Counted from the first letter of the stretch, positions 48,073 to 57,786 are shown. The stretch: DNA of 64,000 nt from Serratia marcescens (GCF_029846115.1 NZ_JARVZZ010000001.1:248001-312000), one strand, 5' to 3'. The notes: generated from the letters alone by a model not told the origin. A program made the numbers and translations.

Positions 48073-49560
48073 TTATAGCGTTACCCCGCTTTTAAAGATC
48101 GCCAGCTCGCGGAAGTCGTTGGCTTCATTGCGCGCCGGGCGGCCGTTGGCGATCTCGACGATCAGATCGACGAAGCGGCCGAGCAAGGTCTCCATCGCCA
48201 CGCCGTGGATCAGGCCGCCGGCGTCGAAATCGATCCAGTGCGGTTTCTTCGCCGCCAGCTCGCTGTTGGTCGCCAGCTTCACCGTCGGCACAAAGCCGCC
48301 GTACGGCGTGCCGCGCCCGGTGCTGAACAGCACCATATGGCAGCCGGCGCCGGCCAGCGCGCTGGTCGCCACCGCATCGTTGCCCGGCGCGCTGAGCAAA
48401 TTCAACCCCGGCACGCGCAGCCGCTCGCCGTATTTCAGCACGTCCACCACCTGGCTCAGGCCCGCTTTTTGGGTGCAGCCGAGCGATTTCTCCTCCAGCG
48501 TGGTAATGCCGCCGGCCTTGTTGCCCGGCGACGGATTCTCGTATATCGGCTGTTGATGGGCGATGAAATAGCGTTTGAAATCGTTGATCATGTCGACGGT
48601 TTTGCCGAAGGTCTCCCCATCGCGGCAGCGGCTCATCAAAATGCGCTCGGCGCCGAACATCTCAGGCACTTCGGTCAGCACCGTGGTGCCGCCATTGGCG
48701 ATCACATAGTCGGAAAAGCGCCCTAGCAGCGGGTTGGCGGTGATACCCGACAATCCGTCCGAACCGCCACACTCCAGGCCGAACTTCAGCTCGCTCAGGC
48801 GGCCCGGCTCGCGGCGATCGTGGCGCATCTCCCGGTACAGCTCGTGCAGCAGCGCCAGCCCGGCCTCCACCTCGTCGTCCTGCTGTTGGCACACCATAAA
48901 GCGCAGCCGCCGCTCGTCCACCATCCCCAGCGTGGCGCGGAAGGCATCCACCTGATTGTTCTCGCACCCCAGCCCGATCACCAGCACCGCGCCGGCGTTG
49001 GGATGGCGCGCCATGTTCTGCAGCATGATGCGGGTGTTGGCATGATCCTGCCCCAGCTGCGAGCAGCCGAACGGATGGCTGAACAGATGCACGCCGTCGA
49101 TCCCCTCCGCCTGCGTTTGCTGCAAAAAGCGCTGCTGGATCTGGCGGGCGATGCCGTTGACGCAGCCGACGGTCGGCACGATCCACAGCTCGTTGCGGAT
49201 CCCCACGTCGCCGCCGGCCCGGCGGTACAGCTGCACCTCGCGATCCGCCGCCTGCGGCGGCAACGCCGGGAACTGCGGCTGGTAACGGTAGCTGTCCAGA
49301 TCGCTCAGGTTGGTTTTGGCGTTTTGCGAATGGATATGCTCCCCAGGGCCGATAGCCGCGAGCGCATGGCCGATCGGCTGGCCATATTTGATGATGTCCT
49401 CGCCCTTTGCGATCGGGCCGAGTGCAAACTTGTGCCCGCGCGCCACCGGCTGTACCAGCGGAACGGCGACGCCTGCCAGCTCAACCGTTTCTCCAGCGGC
49501 CAGGTCGCGCAGCGCCACCGCCACGTTATCCTGTTCGTGAATCTTTATCGTACTTTGCAT
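48073..49560 (-). CDS. uxaA: UxaA, altronate dehydratase
   Basis: UxaA dehydrates D-altronate to 2-keto-3-deoxygluconate in galacturonate breakdown. The 495-residue length equals E. coli UxaA. An N-terminal SAF-like domain (1-90: DNVAVALRDLAAGETVELAG) is followed by the catalytic domain with GCVNGIARQIQ (near 132), FSHPFGCSQLG (near 160), LECGGSDGLSGITANP (near 262) and GRGTPYGGFVPTVK (near 415). It starts 20 bp after uxaC in the same operon. uxaB is not in this window. Confidence 0.96.
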   Translation of the reverse strand: MQSTIKIHEQDNVAVALRDLAAGETVELAGVAVPLVQPVARGHKFALGPIAKGEDIIKYGQPIGHALAAIGPGEHIHSQNAKTNLSDLDSYRYQPQFPALPPQAADREVQLYRRAGGDVGIRNELWIVPTVGCVNGIARQIQQRFLQQTQAEGIDGVHLFSHPFGCSQLGQDHANTRIMLQNMARHPNAGAVLVIGLGCENNQVDAFRATLGMVDERRLRFMVCQQQDDEVEAGLALLHELYREMRHDRREPGRLSELKFGLECGGSDGLSGITANPLLGRFSDYVIANGGTTVLTEVPEMFGAERILMSRCRDGETFGKTVDMINDFKRYFIAHQQPIYENPSPGNKAGGITTLEEKSLGCTQKAGLSQVVDVLKYGERLRVPGLNLLSAPGNDAVATSALAGAGCHMVLFSTGRGTPYGGFVPTVKLATNSELAAKKPHWIDFDAGGLIHGVAMETLLGRFVDLIVEIANGRPARNEANDFRELAIFKSGVTL

Positions 49561-49580
49561 AAACCGGTCCCGGATAACGG

Positions 49581-50993
49581 CTACGCCAGGTCAATGGCGA
49601 AATAGTCTTTGGCGTTGTCGAAGCAGATGTTTTTCACCATCCCGCCCAGCAGCGCGATATCCGCCGGCGCTTCGCCGTCCGTCACCCAGCGGCCGATCAT
49701 CTGGCAAAGGATGCGACGGAAGTACTCATGGCGCGTGTACGACAGGAAGCTGCGACTGTCGGTCAGCATGCCGACGAAGCGGCTCAGCAGCCCGAGCTGC
49801 GCCAGCTGCGTCATTTGGCGCTGCATGCCGTCCTTCTGATCGTTGAACCACCAGCCGGAGCCGAACTGCATCTTGCCCGGCGTGCCTTCCCCCTGGAAAT
49901 TGCCGATCATGGTGCCGATCACTTCGTTATCGCGCGGGTTGAGGCAATAAAGAATGGTTTTCGGCAGGCCGCCCTGCCGCGCCTGGGCATCCAGCAGCCG
50001 CGACAGCGGCTCCGCCAGCGGCCGATCGTTGATCGAGTCGAAGCCGATATCCGGCCCGACGGCGGCCAACATGCGGCTGTTGTTATTGCGCAGCGCGCCG
50101 ATGTGATATTGCTGCACCCAGCCGCGGCGCCGGTATTCGCCGGCCAGGAACAGCAGCACCGCGCTTTTGAACTGCGCGCTCTGTTCCGGCGTCGGCAGCT
50201 CGCCGTTCAGGCGACGCAGCAGGATCGCATCCAACGTCACTTCATCGGCCTCGCCGAACACCACCACGTCCAGCGCATGATCGGCCACCTTACAACCGTG
50301 GGCGGCGAAGTGATCCATCCTTTTGTACAGGGCGTCGCACAGCGTGCTGAAGCGGCCGATCGCGGTGTCCGCCGCCGCCTCCAGCTGCCGCAGATAGTCG
50401 TTGAAACCGGGCGCTTCGATGGTGAAGGCCTTGTCTGGCCGCCAGCTCGGCAACACCTTGATATCGAAGCTGTGATCGTCGGCGATCGCCCGATGATGGC
50501 GCAGATCGTCGATCGGATCGTCGGTAGTGCCGACCATTTTCACGTTCATCTGCCGCATGATGCCGCGCGCGCGAAACTCATCCTGCGCCAATAGCGCATT
50601 GCCGCGCTGCCAGATCTCATCCGCCGTGGCCGGCGACAGCAGTGTTCCCGTGATGCCGAACGGCCGGCGCAGCTCCAGGTGCGTCCAGTGATAGAGCGGG
50701 TTGCCGATGGTGTGCGGCACCGTGGCGGCCCAGGCGTCGAATTTCTCGCGATCGCCCGCATCGCCGGTACACAGCCGCTCCGCCACACCGTTGGTGCGCA
50801 TCGCCCGCCATTTGTAGTGATCCCCCCGCAGCCAGATATCGTACAGATTGCTGAAGCGGGTATTCTCCGCAATCTGTTGCGGCGGCAAATGGCAGTGGTA
50901 ATCGAAAATCGGCTGGTGCGCCGCGTAGTCGTGATACAAACGCCGGGCAAATTCGCTGTCCAGCAGGAAATCTTCGCTCAAAAACGTCGCCAT
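49581..50993 (-). CDS. uxaC: UxaC, glucuronate isomerase
   Basis: UxaC interconverts glucuronate with fructuronate and galacturonate with tagaturonate. The 470-residue length equals E. coli UxaC. It is an amidohydrolase-fold protein with the metal-binding [15 protein letters not shown] near residues 33-47, the [17 protein letters not shown] segment, and [11 protein letters not shown] near 157. It is first in uxaC-uxaA and diverges from exuT across a 300-bp control region. Confidence 0.96.
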   Translation of the reverse strand: MATFLSEDFLLDSEFARRLYHDYAAHQPIFDYHCHLPPQQIAENTRFSNLYDIWLRGDHYKWRAMRTNGVAERLCTGDAGDREKFDAWAATVPHTIGNPLYHWTHLELRRPFGITGTLLSPATADEIWQRGNALLAQDEFRARGIMRQMNVKMVGTTDDPIDDLRHHRAIADDHSFDIKVLPSWRPDKAFTIEAPGFNDYLRQLEAAADTAIGRFSTLCDALYKRMDHFAAHGCKVADHALDVVVFGEADEVTLDAILLRRLNGELPTPEQSAQFKSAVLLFLAGEYRRRGWVQQYHIGALRNNNSRMLAAVGPDIGFDSINDRPLAEPLSRLLDAQARQGGLPKTILYCLNPRDNEVIGTMIGNFQGEGTPGKMQFGSGWWFNDQKDGMQRQMTQLAQLGLLSRFVGMLTDSRSFLSYTRHEYFRRILCQMIGRWVTDGEAPADIALLGGMVKNICFDNAKDYFAIDLA

Positions 50994-51293
50994 CTCGGGC
51001 TCCTTACCTTACTTGCCGTGCGGCACAGGGATCGAATCACAAAAGTTATCACACCAATTTTAGCGAGCGTCCAGCAAATTTTTCCCGCCATCTGTCATTT
51101 TGCTGTCCTTTAATCCCTTTTTCGCTCATTTTTACGGCATGCGTGTGGCATAAACGCCCTATTTCACCGGCGACAGTATCGCTCAGGCGAATAATTCCTT
51201 TTGTGATATCACTCAACTTTTAAACTTGTATGACAGGTTATTGTCTCGCCAGCCGCATCGACGGCCATACCTTCAAACGGGGAGACATTTCGG
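50994..51293. promoter_or_regulatory. Divergent uxaC/exuT control region with candidate ExuR and CRP sites
   Basis: No gene is present. AAAGTTATCACACCAATTT at 51042-51060 (minus strand reads AAATTGGTGTGATAACTTT) resembles the ExuR/UxuR operator AAATTGGTATACCAATTT in its left half. ACTTGTATGACAGGT at 51224-51238 is a second palindrome-like site, 55 bp before exuT. TGTGATATCACTCA near 51202-51215 is a partial match to a CRP site. Roles are inferred from the E. coli regulon. Confidence 0.5.
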
Positions 51294-52592
51294 ATGCGTA
51301 AAATTAAAGGGTTACGCTGGTACATGATCGGGCTGGTGACCGTCGGCACCGTGCTGGGCTACCTGACCCGCAACGCCATCGCCGTGGCGGCGCCGACGCT
51401 GGAAGATACGCTGCACATCACCACCCAACAGTATTCTTATATCGTTGCCGCCTATTCCGCCTGCTATACCGTGATGCAGCCGGTGGCAGGTTATGTGCTG
51501 GACGTGCTGGGCACCAAGGTCGGTTACGCCATGTTCGCCATTCTGTGGGCGCTGTTCTGCATGGGTACCGCGCTGGCCAACAGTTGGGGCGGCCTGGCGC
51601 TGGCGCGCGGCGCGGTCGGCATGGCCGAAGCGGCGATGATCCCCGCCGGGCTGAAGGCCAGCAGCGAGTGGTTTCCGGCCAAAGAGCGTTCGATCGCCGT
51701 CGGCTATTTCAACGTCGGTTCGTCGATCGGCGGCATGATCGCCCCGCCGCTGGTGGTGTGGGCCATCGTGGCGCACAGCTGGGAGATGGCGTTCATCATC
51801 ACCGGCGTACTGAGCCTGATCTGGGCCATCTGCTGGCTGTTGTTCTACAAGCACCCGAAAGATCAGAAGAAACTGAGCCAGGAAGAGCGACGTTACATCC
51901 TCGAAGGGCAGGAAGCGCAGCACCAGACCTCTAACGCCAAAAAGATGTCCGCCTGGCAGATCGTGCGCAACCGCCAGTTTTGGGGCATCGCGCTGCCGCG
52001 CTTTCTGGCGGAACCGGCCTGGGGCACCTTCAACGCCTGGATCCCGCTGTTCATGTTCAAGGCCTACGGTTTTAACCTGAAAGAGATCGCCATGTTCGCC
52101 TGGATGCCGATGCTGTTCGCCGATCTCGGCTGCATCGTCGGCGGCTACCTGCCGCCGCTGTTCCAGAAGTATTTCAAGGTCAATCTGATCGTCTCGCGCA
52201 AGCTGGTGGTGACGATGGGGGCGGTGTTGATGATCGGCCCCGGCATGATCGGCCTGTTCACCAGCCCTTATGCGGCTATTGCGCTGCTGTGCGTTGGCGG
52301 CTTCGCCCATCAGGCGCTGTCCGGCGCGCTGATCACCCTCTCTTCCGACGTGTTCGGCCGCAATGAAGTGGCGACCGCCAACGGCCTGACCGGCATGGCG
52401 GCCTGGACCGCCAGCACGCTGTTCGCCCTGGTGGTCGGCGCCCTGGCAGACACCCTCGGCTTCAGCCCGCTGTTCGCCGCGCTGTCGGTCTTCGACATTC
52501 TCGGTGCCATCGTCATCTGGACGGTGCTGCAAAACCGCCCGGCCGCCGAACCGCAACCCGCCGCGCTGCAACCGACCCCGGCGCGCAGCTGA
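51294..52592 (+). CDS. exuT: ExuT, hexuronate transporter
   Basis: ExuT is a major facilitator (anion:cation symporter) carrier for galacturonate and glucuronate. The 432-residue protein has 12 hydrophobic helices and the family signature [19 protein letters not shown] in the first helix. The MFS cytoplasmic loops [13 protein letters not shown] and [36 protein letters not shown] (near 105-140) are typical. GGGGAG lies before the ATG. It lies between uxaC and exuR, as in E. coli. Confidence 0.95.
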   Translation: MRKIKGLRWYMIGLVTVGTVLGYLTRNAIAVAAPTLEDTLHITTQQYSYIVAAYSACYTVMQPVAGYVLDVLGTKVGYAMFAILWALFCMGTALANSWGGLALARGAVGMAEAAMIPAGLKASSEWFPAKERSIAVGYFNVGSSIGGMIAPPLVVWAIVAHSWEMAFIITGVLSLIWAICWLLFYKHPKDQKKLSQEERRYILEGQEAQHQTSNAKKMSAWQIVRNRQFWGIALPRFLAEPAWGTFNAWIPLFMFKAYGFNLKEIAMFAWMPMLFADLGCIVGGYLPPLFQKYFKVNLIVSRKLVVTMGAVLMIGPGMIGLFTSPYAAIALLCVGGFAHQALSGALITLSSDVFGRNEVATANGLTGMAAWTASTLFALVVGALADTLGFSPLFAALSVFDILGAIVIWTVLQNRPAAEPQPAALQPTPARS

Positions 52593-52650
52593 TCCCGTCG
52601 CCCGGCCGCCGCGCCGGGCCTCCTGCTCCTCTGGCAGCGGTGCCGAATAA

Positions 52651-52664
52651 GTGGTATAACAAAT
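52651..52664. promoter_or_regulatory. Candidate ExuR operator before exuR
   Basis: GTGGTATAACAAAT resembles the operator core ATTGGTATACCAAT and lies about 50 bp before the exuR start, where autoregulation would be expected. Confidence 0.4.
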
Positions 52665-52711
52665 CCGATGGCTACGCGCCCCTTCCCACCGCACCGTATA
52701 GAGCATTCACT

Positions 52712-53488
52712 ATGGAATTCACTGAAACCAGACGCCTGTATCAGCAACTGGCCGCCGAGCTTAAGCAACGCATCGAAAGCGGCCGCTACCCGGTGGGCGA
52801 CAAGCTGCCGGCCGAGCGATACATCGCCGAAGAGATGAATGTCAGCCGCACCGTGGTGCGCGAAGCGATCATCATGCTGGAAGTGGAAGGCTATGTGGAC
52901 GTGCGCAAGGGATCCGGGATCCACGTGGTGTCCAACCAGCAAAAACACCTGGTGGTACCGGGCGACAGCATCGAGTTCGCCACCGCCGGCCCGTTTGAGC
53001 TGCTGCAGGCGCGCCAGCTGATCGAAAGCAACATCGCCGAATTCGCCGCCACCCAGGTGACCAAACAAGATATCGTGCAGTTGATGGAGATCCAGGAGCA
53101 CGCCCGCAAAGAGGATCGCTTCCGCGACTCGCAGTGGGATCTGAAGTTCCACGTACAGGTGGCGCTGGCCACCCAGAACACAGCCATGGCCACCATCGTG
53201 GAAAAAATGTGGGTACAGCGGGTCAACAACCCTTACTGGAAAAAACTGCACGAGCATATCGACGAACGCTCGATCGCCAGCTGGTGCGACGATCACGATC
53301 AGATCCTCAAGGCGCTGATGCGCAAAGATCCCTACGCCGCCAAACTGGCGATGTGGCAGCATCTGGAAAACACCAAGCAGATGCTGTTCAACGCTACCAG
53401 CGACGATTTCGAATACAACGCCGACCGCTACCTGTTCGCCGAGAATCCGGTGGTGCATCTGGATGGCGTGAGCCACGAACCGAAATAG
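52712..53488 (+). CDS. exuR: ExuR, hexuronate regulon repressor
   Basis: ExuR is a GntR/FadR-type repressor released by galacturonate or glucuronate. Starting at 52712 gives 258 residues, the E. coli length, beginning [24 protein letters not shown]. The winged helix is at about 8-75 ([40 protein letters not shown]). The FCD ligand-binding domain follows, with metal-binding histidines likely in [12 protein letters not shown] and [14 protein letters not shown]. It lies 119 bp after exuT, as in E. coli. Confidence 0.95.
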   Translation: MEFTETRRLYQQLAAELKQRIESGRYPVGDKLPAERYIAEEMNVSRTVVREAIIMLEVEGYVDVRKGSGIHVVSNQQKHLVVPGDSIEFATAGPFELLQARQLIESNIAEFAATQVTKQDIVQLMEIQEHARKEDRFRDSQWDLKFHVQVALATQNTAMATIVEKMWVQRVNNPYWKKLHEHIDERSIASWCDDHDQILKALMRKDPYAAKLAMWQHLENTKQMLFNATSDDFEYNADRYLFAENPVVHLDGVSHEPK

Positions 53489-53674
53489 CCACGGCGGTCA
53501 AAAACCGTCGGCTTATGTCAGGTAATGTAAAATCCGCTGAATCGATGCCGGAACCGCCGTTTGCCGTGTACTATTTCACCGTCGGCAACGTAGATTTCCC
53601 TGTTGCCAATCGTGCTATTTTGGTAGAGTTAGCCCACTTTTTTACCCATTGCTGCGGGGGCGGGACGCGAATAA

Positions 53675-54121
53675 ATGCGCTGGTTGTTTGCCATGCTGAT
53701 TGCTGTTTTCTGCTGGACCGGTTCGGTCTCCGGCCAACAGCTATGCGTGGCGTCACCCAAGCCCACCCCCAGCGCGCTGAGCAGCCTGTCACCGCTGGCG
53801 GAGCCGGCGCTTTCCCCCTATGATCATGTGTATCGGGCGCCGGCCGAAGCGCGCCGCAAAGCCCCCGGTAAGTTGCTGCTGCTGCTGCCCAGAGCGCACT
53901 CTTTCCCCGGTTCGCTGCTCGTATCCTCCCTGCCGGCGCCGGTCTATACCCTGGCTGCAGAGCCGGGCTACCGAATTCGCTTCCCCCGCCAGGACAGTCC
54001 GGCGCCCAACCGGCTTGCCCAGGTCGACTGGATGCTGGACGCCTCCAGGCAACAGAGTCGGCAGGCCGGCTGGAAAGAAAGTAACATGCAGTACCGTGGC
54101 ACGCTGACTTACCACCTATGA
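53675..54121 (+). CDS. Hypothetical secreted proline-rich protein
   Basis: The 148-residue protein is not recognised. It has a convincing signal peptide (MRWLFAMLIAVFCWTGSVSG, cleavage near residue 20), a Pro/Ser/Leu-rich mature N-terminus (PKPTPSALSSLSPLAEPALSP), and a C-terminal half that looks folded (VDWMLDASRQQSRQAGWKESNMQYRGTLTYHL). It has one Cys in the mature part. A GGGGCGGG stretch 11-18 bases upstream is only a fair ribosome site. E. coli has no gene at this position between exuR and yqjA. The ORF is intact and the signal sequence argues that it is real. Confidence 0.55.
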   Translation: MRWLFAMLIAVFCWTGSVSGQQLCVASPKPTPSALSSLSPLAEPALSPYDHVYRAPAEARRKAPGKLLLLLPRAHSFPGSLLVSSLPAPVYTLAAEPGYRIRFPRQDSPAPNRLAQVDWMLDASRQQSRQAGWKESNMQYRGTLTYHL

Positions 54122-54257
54122 CCGGTGTCGCACCGCTAAGAAACCTTAAAGCAACGCCGTTTCATCGTTATCAGCATTCAGGATCGCCGCGCGCTTTCAG
54201 CCCACGCCCGTTCCGCCGCTGAGATAAAAATAAACAATGACGTTTTAGGAACACCGG

Positions 54258-54938
54258 ATGGACATCATTAAAGAACTGATACATGCCTTGTGGCAGCAGG
54301 ATTTTGAGACGCTGGCGAACCCTTCGTTGGTGTGGACCCTCTACATCCTGCTGTTCATGATCCTGTTTTTGGAGAACGGCCTGCTGCCGGCCGCTTTCCT
54401 GCCGGGCGACAGCCTGCTGATCCTGGTCGGCGTGCTGATCGCCAAAGGCACCATGGGTTTCCCGCTGACCATCGTTATCCTGACCGTCGCCGCCAGCCTG
54501 GGGTGCTGGGTCAGCTATATACAGGGCCGATGGCTCGGCAATACGCGAACGGTGCAAGGCTGGCTTTCGCACCTGCCGGCCCACTACCATCAACGCGCTC
54601 ACAACCTGTTCCACCGCCACGGGCTTTCCGCTCTGCTGGTCGGCCGCTTCCTGGCCTTCGTGCGCACCCTGCTGCCGACCATCGCCGGGCTGTCCGGCCT
54701 GAGCAACGCGCGCTTCCAGTTTTTCAACTGGATGAGCGGCCTGCTGTGGGTCTTGATCCTGACAACGTTGGGCTTCGCGCTGGGGAAAACCCCGGTGTTC
54801 CGCAAGTATGAAGATCAGCTGATGTTCTGCCTGATGATGTTGCCGCTGGTGTTGCTGGTGGTCGGGCTGGTCGGCTCGCTGATCGTGCTGTGGCGCAAGA
54901 AACGCGCCAGCAGCCAGAACCCGGGGAAAGGGGCGTGA
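54258..54938 (+). CDS. yqjA: YqjA, DedA family membrane protein
   Basis: YqjA is a DedA-family inner-membrane transporter; in E. coli it supports growth at alkaline pH and, with YghB, envelope homeostasis and cell division. The 226-residue protein has the family motifs [21 protein letters not shown] (near 39), [18 protein letters not shown] (near 89) with acidic and arginine residues typical of the family, and [30 protein letters not shown] (near 117). GGAACACCGG precedes the ATG. mzrA overlaps its stop by 4 bp (GTGA). Confidence 0.95.
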   Translation: MDIIKELIHALWQQDFETLANPSLVWTLYILLFMILFLENGLLPAAFLPGDSLLILVGVLIAKGTMGFPLTIVILTVAASLGCWVSYIQGRWLGNTRTVQGWLSHLPAHYHQRAHNLFHRHGLSALLVGRFLAFVRTLLPTIAGLSGLSNARFQFFNWMSGLLWVLILTTLGFALGKTPVFRKYEDQLMFCLMMLPLVLLVVGLVGSLIVLWRKKRASSQNPGKGA

Positions 54939-55309
54939 CAGCAAAGCGCCCGCGCTGGCAATACGTCTTGCTGATCGCGCTCGCCCTGCTGGCGTTGGCG
55001 ACGCTGCTGGTGCCCTGCATGGTGCGCACCGAGAGCGAGCTGCGCATTCGCGCCAGCCAGCAAGGGCTGTCGCTGCCCGACGGTTTTTACGTCTACCAGC
55101 GCCTGGATGAGCGCGGCATCCGCATCAAAAGCATTACGCCGGAAGGTGATGGCCTGGTCATCCGTCTGGACTCGCCGGAGCAGCAATTGCTGGCGCGCGA
55201 AGCGTTGCAAACCATTTTGCCGCCCGGTTACCACATCGCATTGAGCGAGTCCCCCGTGCCGTCGCATTGGGTACGCGAATTTGCGCGTTCCCCACTCAAT
55301 CTGGGATAA
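54935..55309 (+). CDS. mzrA: MzrA, modulator of EnvZ/OmpR
   Basis: MzrA is a small inner-membrane protein that binds EnvZ and links CpxAR with OmpR signalling in E. coli. The 124-residue form starts at GTG 54935, overlapping the yqjA stop as GTGA, with AAAGGGG just upstream; a longer frame from 54890 would sit inside yqjA. A basic N-terminus and one transmembrane helix (about 9-29, [17 protein letters not shown]) precede a periplasmic domain with the conserved [24 protein letters not shown]. It is translationally coupled to yqjA. Confidence 0.92.
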   Translation: MTAKRPRWQYVLLIALALLALATLLVPCMVRTESELRIRASQQGLSLPDGFYVYQRLDERGIRIKSITPEGDGLVIRLDSPEQQLLAREALQTILPPGYHIALSESPVPSHWVREFARSPLNLG

Positions 55310-55311
55310 TC

Positions 55312-55337
55312 CCCCTTCATATGAAGGGGTTTCCTTT
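55312..55337 (+). terminator. yqjA-mzrA terminator
   Basis: CCCCTTCATATGAAGGGG is a perfect palindrome followed by TTTCCTTT. Confidence 0.75.
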
Positions 55338-55438
55338 CATTGCCATTATCTTCATTTTCATTCGCACCGATTAGCTCAAGAATTAATCAGTCAGCACTGA
55401 GTCACGGCTGATTCTTTGGGGGCCCGCCGGTTTCATGA

Positions 55439-55551
55439 CTATGCTGAAGGGTAACTTCAGCCGGCGATGAACGCCCTCCTCTCGCGCTGCCGCCTTCGGC
55501 AGTCAGGAAAGCGGATGCCTGTTCAGGCATCCCATGAAAAGGAACTGAAAG
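55439..55551 (+). promoter_or_regulatory. Structured yqjC leader with sigma-S-like -10
   Basis: CTATGCT at 55439-55445 resembles a sigma-S -10. The following leader holds two hairpins, GCTGCCGCCTTCGGCAG near 55486-55502 and GGATGCCTGTTCAGGCATCC at 55513-55532, close to the AAGGA ribosome site. Confidence 0.45.
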
Positions 55552-55923
55552 ATGAAATTACGCCACTCACTGTTACTGCTGTTGCCACTCTGCACGCTGC
55601 CGGCGCTCGCTGCGGCCGCCGAGGGCGGTTGCGCCGCCAAAGCGCAAGACATCCAGCAGCAAATCGATTATGCCACCCAACACGGCAACACCCACCGCGT
55701 GGACGGCCTGAAAAAAGCGCTGAGCGAAGTGCAGACTCACTGCACCGAAGCCGGCCTGCAGGCCGAACGTGAGAAAAATATCGCGGAGAAACAGCGCAAG
55801 GTCGACGAGCGCCGGCAGGAGCTGAAAGAAGCGCAGCAAACCGGCAAGCTGGACAAGGTCGCCAAGAAGCAGCAAAAGCTGGCGGAAGCGCAGGCTGAGC
55901 TGAAACGCGCCCAGGCGGAATAA
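55552..55923 (+). CDS. yqjC: YqjC, DUF1090 family periplasmic protein
   Basis: The 123-residue protein has a signal peptide (MKLRHSLLLLLPLCTLPALAAAA, cleavage near residue 23). A long, highly charged helix follows (about 65-123: EREKNIAEKQRKVDERRQELKEAQQTG), predicted as coiled coil. GGCAAKAQDIQQQIDYATQHGNTHRVDGLKKAL is the DUF1090 signature, with two cysteines (CAAK and HCTE) that may form a disulfide. The function is unknown; in E. coli it lies before yqjD and belongs to the stress/stationary-phase yqj group. Confidence 0.92.
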   Translation: MKLRHSLLLLLPLCTLPALAAAAEGGCAAKAQDIQQQIDYATQHGNTHRVDGLKKALSEVQTHCTEAGLQAEREKNIAEKQRKVDERRQELKEAQQTGKLDKVAKKQQKLAEAQAELKRAQAE

Positions 55924-56087
55924 TTTTTTTACACCAGCGGATTTATCGATGAGAGCCCCATCACACGGGATTTCTTAAGCATATGGAATTGATGTCTGGT
56001 GTTATCTGCTGGCCATCACCCCTTTGCTCCGGCGAAAAAATCCGCTATGTTAAAAGTCTGTCGAAATAAACGTTAAGGAATAATCAC

Positions 56088-56393
56088 ATGGCACATGATT
56101 CAAATGCAGAAAACTTACGCGCTGAACTGAAGTCCTTAGCCGATACGCTGGAGGAAGTGCTGAACTCCTCCACCGACAAGCCGAAAGCCGAGCTTGAGAA
56201 GCTGCGTTCGAAAGCGGAAGGCGCGCTGAAAGAGACCCGCGCTCGCCTGAGCGACGCCGGTGACAAGCTGGCTTCGCAAACCAAACAGATCGCAGGCCAG
56301 GCCGACGACTACGTGCGCGACAACCCGTGGACCGGCATCGGTATCGGTGCGGCGGTTGGCGTCGTGCTGGGCGTGCTGCTCGCGCGTCGCTAA
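56088..56393 (+). CDS. yqjD: YqjD, DUF883 membrane-anchored ribosome-binding protein
   Basis: YqjD and its paralogues ElaB and YgaM are tail-anchored inner-membrane proteins that bind ribosomes in stationary phase in E. coli. The 101-residue protein has a charged coiled-coil N-terminal part (1-75) and the DUF883 end: DDYVRDNPWTGIGIGAAVGVVLGVLLARR, with one glycine-rich transmembrane helix (about 81-99). AAGGAATAATCAC precedes the ATG. CTATGTT at 56045-56051 resembles a sigma-S -10. yqjE starts 2 bp after its stop. Confidence 0.94.
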   Translation: MAHDSNAENLRAELKSLADTLEEVLNSSTDKPKAELEKLRSKAEGALKETRARLSDAGDKLASQTKQIAGQADDYVRDNPWTGIGIGAAVGVVLGVLLARR

Positions 56394-56395
56394 TC

Positions 56396-56797
56396 ATGGC
56401 TGAACAACCGCAAGTGCGCGCGCAGGGCCCCGCCAAAGGGGTCCTGGATATCGGTCAGCGCATCATCACGATCCTGGTCGGCATGGTGGAAACCCGTGTC
56501 CGGCTGGCGGTGGTCGAGTTGGAGGAGGAGAAAGCCAACCTCATTCAACTGCTGATCATGGCCGGTATGACGCTGCTGTTCACCGCCTTCGGTTTGATGA
56601 GCCTGTTGATCCTGATCTTTTGGGCCATCGATCCGGTCTACCGGCTGGTGGCGCTGGGCGCCACGACCGGCGTGCTGCTGTTCCTGGCCGTGGTCGGCAC
56701 TATCTGGACGCTGGTCAAGGCCCGTCGCACCACGCTGCTCGGCGCGACGCGCAAGCAGTTGGAACTCGACCGCGCCGAACTGGAGCGCGAGCCATGA
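56396..56797 (+). CDS. yqjE: YqjE, phage-holin-like inner-membrane protein
   Basis: The 133-residue protein has two central transmembrane helices (about 49-74 and 79-104) and charged ends, the layout of the YqjE/Holin_X family. The start at 56396 lies 2 bp after yqjD and gives the family N-terminus MAEQPQVRAQGPAKG. No lysis function is known; it is co-expressed with YqjD and YqjK. Its stop overlaps the yqjK start (ATGA). Confidence 0.92.
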   Translation: MAEQPQVRAQGPAKGVLDIGQRIITILVGMVETRVRLAVVELEEEKANLIQLLIMAGMTLLFTAFGLMSLLILIFWAIDPVYRLVALGATTGVLLFLAVVGTIWTLVKARRTTLLGATRKQLELDRAELEREP

Positions 56798-57081
56798 GCC
56801 GCCGCCGCTACCTGGAATGGAAAAAAGAGAGGCTGATTCGCCAGATCCAGCAGCAACGCCTGGATCTGGCCGAACACAAGTCTCTGTGGCTGGAAAAGAC
56901 CGAACGCATTGACCGCGGCTGGCAGACGGTGTTTGGCCTGCGCCGCTATCTGGTGCTCGGTTCCAGCGTCATGGCGCTGTACGGCATCCGCCACCCCAGC
57001 AAGATGATCCGCTGGTCGCGCCGTGCTTTCGGCGCATGGAGCGCTATCCGCCTGTTTAAAAAGACCTTCTCCGCCAAGTAA
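56794..57081 (+). CDS. yqjK: YqjK, small basic protein
   Basis: The 95-residue protein begins MSRRRYLEWKKERLIRQIQQQRLDLAEHKSLWLEKT as in E. coli YqjK (about 99 residues). It is rich in Arg and Lys, with one weakly hydrophobic segment (about 46-63, VFGLRRYLVLGSSVMALYG) that could lie in the membrane. Its ATG overlaps the yqjE stop by 4 bp. It is last of yqjC/yqjDEK; its function is unknown. Confidence 0.9.
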   Translation: MSRRRYLEWKKERLIRQIQQQRLDLAEHKSLWLEKTERIDRGWQTVFGLRRYLVLGSSVMALYGIRHPSKMIRWSRRAFGAWSAIRLFKKTFSAK

Positions 57082-57375
57082 GCGCCGCGCTTTTCCTTCA
57101 AACATCCTGTTGCTCCGCCCTCATTTTCCCCCTAAAACAGCGCGGCTTATCCCGAGGGCCGGGCAACCTGCTGACAAGCGTCAGTTTATTAGCACGCTAA
57201 AGATTCAGATTTTTTGAAAAATTACGACAGTTTTACTTGCTAACAACCTGAGCACTTCCCGCTTAACATTCACTCCATCAATTTGAGACGGAGCGGACAG
57301 GGTAAGAGACCCGCTACGCCGCCCGTTGATATGACTACCGCCGAACAGGCGCACAAAAACACTTTGGAGTAGATG
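57082..57375 (+). promoter_or_regulatory. yqjF upstream region with candidate YhaJ (LysR-type) site
   Basis: No gene is present. TGCTAACAACCTGAGCA at 57238-57254 has TGCT/AGCA arms and the T-N11-A form of LysR-type sites. The E. coli yqjF promoter is activated by YhaJ, whose gene is about 1.5 kb downstream here. A GGAG ribosome site is at 57364-57367. Confidence 0.4.
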
Positions 57376-57771
57376 ATGAAAAAATTAGAAGATACAGGTT
57401 TGTTGGTTGCTCGTATTCTGATGCCAATTCTGTTTATCGTGGCAGGCTACGGCAAAATGGGTGACGCTTATGCCGGTACCCAACAGTACATGCAATCGAT
57501 GGGCGTGCCTGGCTTCTTGCTGCCGCTGACCATCCTGCTGGAATTTGGCGGCGGTCTGGCGATCCTGTTCGGTTTCCTGACCCGCACCGTAGCGCTGTTC
57601 ACTGCCGGTTTCACCATTCTGACCGCGCTGCTGTTCCACACTGACTTTGCAGAAGGCGTAAACCAGCTGATGTTCATGAAAAACCTGACCATCGCCGGCG
57701 GTTTCATCGTGTTGGCGGTTGCAGGCCCGGGCGGCTTCAGCATCGACCGTCTTCTGAATAAGAAATGGTAA
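57376..57771 (+). CDS. yqjF: YqjF, DoxX family membrane protein
   Basis: The 131-residue protein has four hydrophobic helices and the DoxX pattern ARILMPILFIVAGYGKMGDAYAGTQQYMQSMGVPGF, then LTILLEFGGGLAILFGFLTR and FMKNLTIAGGFIVLAVAGPG. Start at 57376 (MKKLEDTG) was chosen by family N-terminus and GGAG spacing of 8; ATG 57373 is also possible. In E. coli yqjF responds to nitroaromatic degradation products through YhaJ. A strong hairpin separates it from yqjG. Confidence 0.93.
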   Translation: MKKLEDTGLLVARILMPILFIVAGYGKMGDAYAGTQQYMQSMGVPGFLLPLTILLEFGGGLAILFGFLTRTVALFTAGFTILTALLFHTDFAEGVNQLMFMKNLTIAGGFIVLAVAGPGGFSIDRLLNKKW

Positions 57772-57786
57772 TCTAAACTGTCATTC

